From Lepidonotus clava (lineage: Eukaryota; Annelida; Polychaeta; Phyllodocida; Polynoidae), in the NCBI GenBank assembly GCA_936440205.1, contig OW387135.1, forward strand, positions 24,220,792 through 24,284,791: 64,000 nt of DNA, in the 5' to 3' direction. The position numbers were made by a program, and so were the translations under genes. Below the pieces are notes generated by a model. It did no database searches and had not been told where the DNA came from. It saw nothing but the letters and a program-made list of their open reading frames with translations. Of the stretch, positions 61,200 through 64,000 are shown one piece after another (the stretch's first letter is position 1; each line of letters starts with the position of its first letter).

Positions 61200-61860
61200 G
61201 AGTATCACCATCCAAAGTTTTGATAACTAGTGACACCATCCAACCTTTTGATAACTAACATCCAACCTTTGAATAAGAGGTGCCAATGTCCAACCTTTGA
61301 ATAAGAAGCACCAACGTCAAACCTTTTGATTAGAAGGGCCATCATCCAACCTTTTGACAACAAGTGTCACCACCCAACATTTAAATAACTAGTGGCATCC
61401 TCCAACATTTGAATATGAGGTGCCAACATCCTACCCTTTGATAACTAGTGCCACTATCCAACCTTTTGATAACTAGTGGCACCATCCAACCTTTTGATAA
61501 CTAGTGGCACCATCAAACCTTTTGATAACTAATGCCACCATCCAACCTTGATGAGAAGTGCCATCATCCAACCTTTTGCATAACTAGTGTCCCTTTCCAA
61601 CCTTTTGATAACTAATGTCACTATCCAACCTTTTGATAGGAAGTGCCACCATTCAACCTTTTACTGAGAAGTGCCATCACCCAAACTTTTAATAAGAAGT
61701 GCCACCATCCATCCTTTTGATAACTATTGTCACTATCAAACCTTTTGATAGGAAGTGCCACCAACCAACATTTTGATAACTATTGTCTCTATCTAACCTT
61801 ATGATAACTGGTGGAATCGACCAACATTTTAATACGAAGTGCCAGCTTCCAAACTTCCGA
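61200..61860. repeat. About 28-bp minisatellite (CCAACCTTTTGATAACTAGTG)
   Basis: About 23 copies of a 26-30 bp unit built on CATCCAACCTTTTGATAACT followed by AGTGCCAC or a variant such as AGAAGTGCCA. Units differ at many positions, which suggests an old array. Flanking DNA has no gene that would explain it. Confidence 0.85.
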
Positions 61861-62442
61861 TAACCGTGTCTAGATGTAGATCTTTGCCCCGTGTCCTCTA
61901 TATCCGTACCACCTGAGGGTAAACAAAAAAACAAGGCAAGGAAGATATTTCTTGAGCACTATACTGTTGCATGTATCAGAACAGGAAATGTTGTTTGTTA
62001 TTTGTACTGACTTCGTGTTGTAAACACAAGCTTGTGCAGCAGTACTTCATATTTTGATTTCATGTGGTCGCAATAGTTTGTACATCAATAAGAGGCCAGG
62101 ATGGCCATGTGCCTAGACTTTGATAACCTATCCTTCTTCTCTGCAGACTTTAACAAAGCTAATATGGGAAAGATAATTAAGACAAGAAACACAAACAACA
62201 TGGAAGAACTAAACCAGGTGATCTGGGTAAACTAGGTGACCTGGAGGCATTATATGATTTGAGAAGAAGAAAAGCAATGAGACCCAAGACGTTCATTGAG
62301 GCATTCAGTGAGACGCAATGCTGGTTTGTAGGTAGAAGCATCAATAAATTTATGGTGTTATACAAAATACCATCATGTTCTTTTCCTTTTAATTTCAGTG
62401 ATGATAATATAACACTAACAAGATCCTGGTCTACAATTCACA
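61861..62442. other. Intergenic or 5' untranslated DNA, no coding feature seen
   Basis: Unremarkable A+T-rich sequence between the minisatellite and the candidate first exon at 62443. A splice-acceptor-like TTTTAATTTCAG ends at 62398. Confidence 0.4.
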
Positions 62443-62499
62443 ATGGAAAAAGAACAACCACCATTACCACCATTACCCACCCCTCTTCCACCAGGACCC
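62443..62499 (+). CDS. Possible first coding exon, proline-rich
   Basis: An ATG in good context (A at -3, G at +4) opens MEKEQPPLPPLPTPLPPGP, then meets a donor CCC/GTGAGT at 62499/62500. A polypyrimidine acceptor ends at 62398, so this could be a 5' UTR-plus-start exon of a gene running off the right edge. Nineteen codons of low-complexity Pro/Leu are weak evidence, and no family is assigned. Confidence 0.25.
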
Positions 62500-62963
62500 G
62501 TGAGTTATCAACCTTCATTTTATAATTACTCTAAATGCTACAGGTTCAAGTAAAAATATGACATTGTAGTTTGTCCATGTTTAGCTTTAGAAGTTTAGGC
62601 TAAATCACACATACCCGTATGTATACATTCTCCACTATTATTTTTCAATAAGTAAATACCTCTCCACATATGATAATTATTATGCAAAAGTCAATGGTTC
62701 TTGTAATACCAGAGAGCAAATATTACCAGGGTAACACCAAATGCAGATACATCACAAAGAAAGTGATCGAGATCTTAAAGATTCCGTTTTAGAATAAAAT
62801 ATTATGATTCCACCCACCACCGAGAATCTAGCAGTTTTTAGTGAAAAAAATGGATTTGTATTGGTGTATTTGCGTGAATGGATAACATTTTTTTCACTAG
62901 TAAAGGTCGAACGTCGATCCTTTGTGTTCAGTTGAGTGCATAACGGAAAGTTGTGTAGTAGTT

Positions 62964-63031
62964 AGCTGCCTATTGTGTGGGGGCCAAGCTGCCTATTGTG
63001 TGGGGCCGAGCTGCCTATTGTGTGGGGATGA
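62964..63031. repeat. Three tandem 22-23 bp units AGCTGCCTATTGTGTGGGG
   Basis: Copies start at 62964, 62987 and 63009. CCTGTCAATCA then recurs at about 63037, 63095 and 63158. Non-coding low-complexity DNA. Confidence 0.75.
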
Positions 63032-63376
63032 CCTACCTGTCAATCATGCCTATAGACGGCCGCCTTGGATGCCTCTCAGTGTCTACTTCAGGACCTGTCA
63101 ATCATGGATGCCTAGAGTAGGGAGTGGAGGGTGGTGATCTCATTGGTGCCCCTGACCTGTCAATCACCCTGTACCTATACCCCCGGCACGGACAGTCCAC
63201 TGGCCCTCCACTAGTCAGAGCGCCGTGTTCATTGGGGGTGTCCAGGTGTAGTCCCGCCCCTGCTGGTCTCGGCACGGACGGTGGTTCAGGAGAAGGGCAG
63301 GTTACATAACCGCCCACCCCCATAACATAGGGGACCGTAGTGGAACTCTCTAGACTGACGGGAATGCAAATACCTG

Positions 63377-64000
63377 ATGACTTGTGGTAGGAGCGAATTG
63401 TTTGAGATGGTTTTTAAGCCGATTTGAGCACTTTGGAAAAAATCCAAATTTGAAATATTTATGACTCTCAGTATGAGTCAACTATGAGTCAAAACTGATT
63501 CTGAGGTCGTAGCCCCGAGTGAGAATGTCCATTCTATACATGTCAGAAAATTCTGTGATGATTACAACATTTGCTAGAAAAATATAACAATTTTTAACTT
63601 TTTTTTTATACTGGAAAACTCAACCAATAGATTTTGCTAAAACCTTCCATAAATAATAATTAGGCCCAGCTAATGCCAAAAATGTCCCCTCATTGATGGA
63701 AATGATTTTACATATTTCCTGGCCTTCACTCCATGCCCCCAACCTTCACTCTATAAATAGCCACCTCTAGCCCCCTGATATTCTCAGGTTGCAAAGAGGA
63801 GATGACTTATGGTAAGAGAGAATCGTTTGAGATGATTTTTATGCCAATTTGACCACTTTGAAAAATTTCCAAATTTAAAACATTTTTGGTTCCCATAATT
63901 TGTCAACTATGGGTCAAAACTGACTATGAGGTTGTAGCCCCAAGTGAGAATGTCCATTATTTTCATGTCATAAAATCCTTTAGGATCTATATTTCAGAAT
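63377..64000. repeat. Direct duplication, about 422-bp period, running off the right edge
   Basis: GATGACTTGTGGTA.GAG (63377) and the next 180 bp or so, through GTAGCCCCGAGTGAGAATGT, recur at 63799 (GATGACTTATGGTAAGAG) with about 15% differences. The second copy is cut by the end of the window. Confidence 0.75.

Overview
This is intron-rich animal DNA of roughly 60-65% A+T. It carries long spliced genes, canonical GT/AG introns and many short mobile repeats. The gene set and the repeat style suggest a lophotrochozoan invertebrate, most likely a mollusc. That is an inference: no species-diagnostic sequence is present.

Layout, left to right. (1) 936-9161, plus strand: the 3' two thirds of an unkempt (UNK) homologue in 12 exons, with three CCCH zinc fingers, a coiled coil and a C-terminal RING. 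Its 5' exons lie off the left edge. (2) 14162-17545, plus: a complete intron-containing histone H3.3 gene with a CCAAT-array/TATA promoter, a non-coding first exon, two coding exons and a poly(A) signal. (3) 20875-24505, minus: a two-exon gene for a small mitochondrial single-pass protein matching UQCC4 (C16orf91/CCSMST1), a complex III assembly factor. (4) 24812-48819, plus: a complete DNA topoisomerase III alpha gene (TOP3A), 32 exons and 1029 codons, divergent from UQCC4 across about 300 bp. (5) 54695-56581, minus: a three-exon PC4/SUB1-domain-like gene whose open frame is crossed by one TGA inside the PC4-like domain. (6) 57-64 kb: mostly repeats, with two low-confidence exon candidates. 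All exon joins quoted for genes 1-5 were checked by hand for splice dinucleotides and reading phase and are consistent.

How the genes relate. They are mostly independent housekeeping genes: RNA-binding regulator, replacement histone, complex III assembly, topoisomerase. UQCC4 and TOP3A share a bidirectional promoter region. Both encode mitochondrial products, since the first TOP3A ATG adds a short presequence and a second ATG in a better context would give the nuclear form.

The rest is introns and intergenic DNA rich in short inverted-repeat DNA transposons (several with CAG...CTG ends and 5-bp target duplications), a long unclassified dispersed repeat present in unk and twice in TOP3A, foldback hairpins, and three large minisatellites (10-, 22- and about 28-bp units). 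I saw no CRISPR array, rRNA, tRNA or recognisable LTR/retroviral element.
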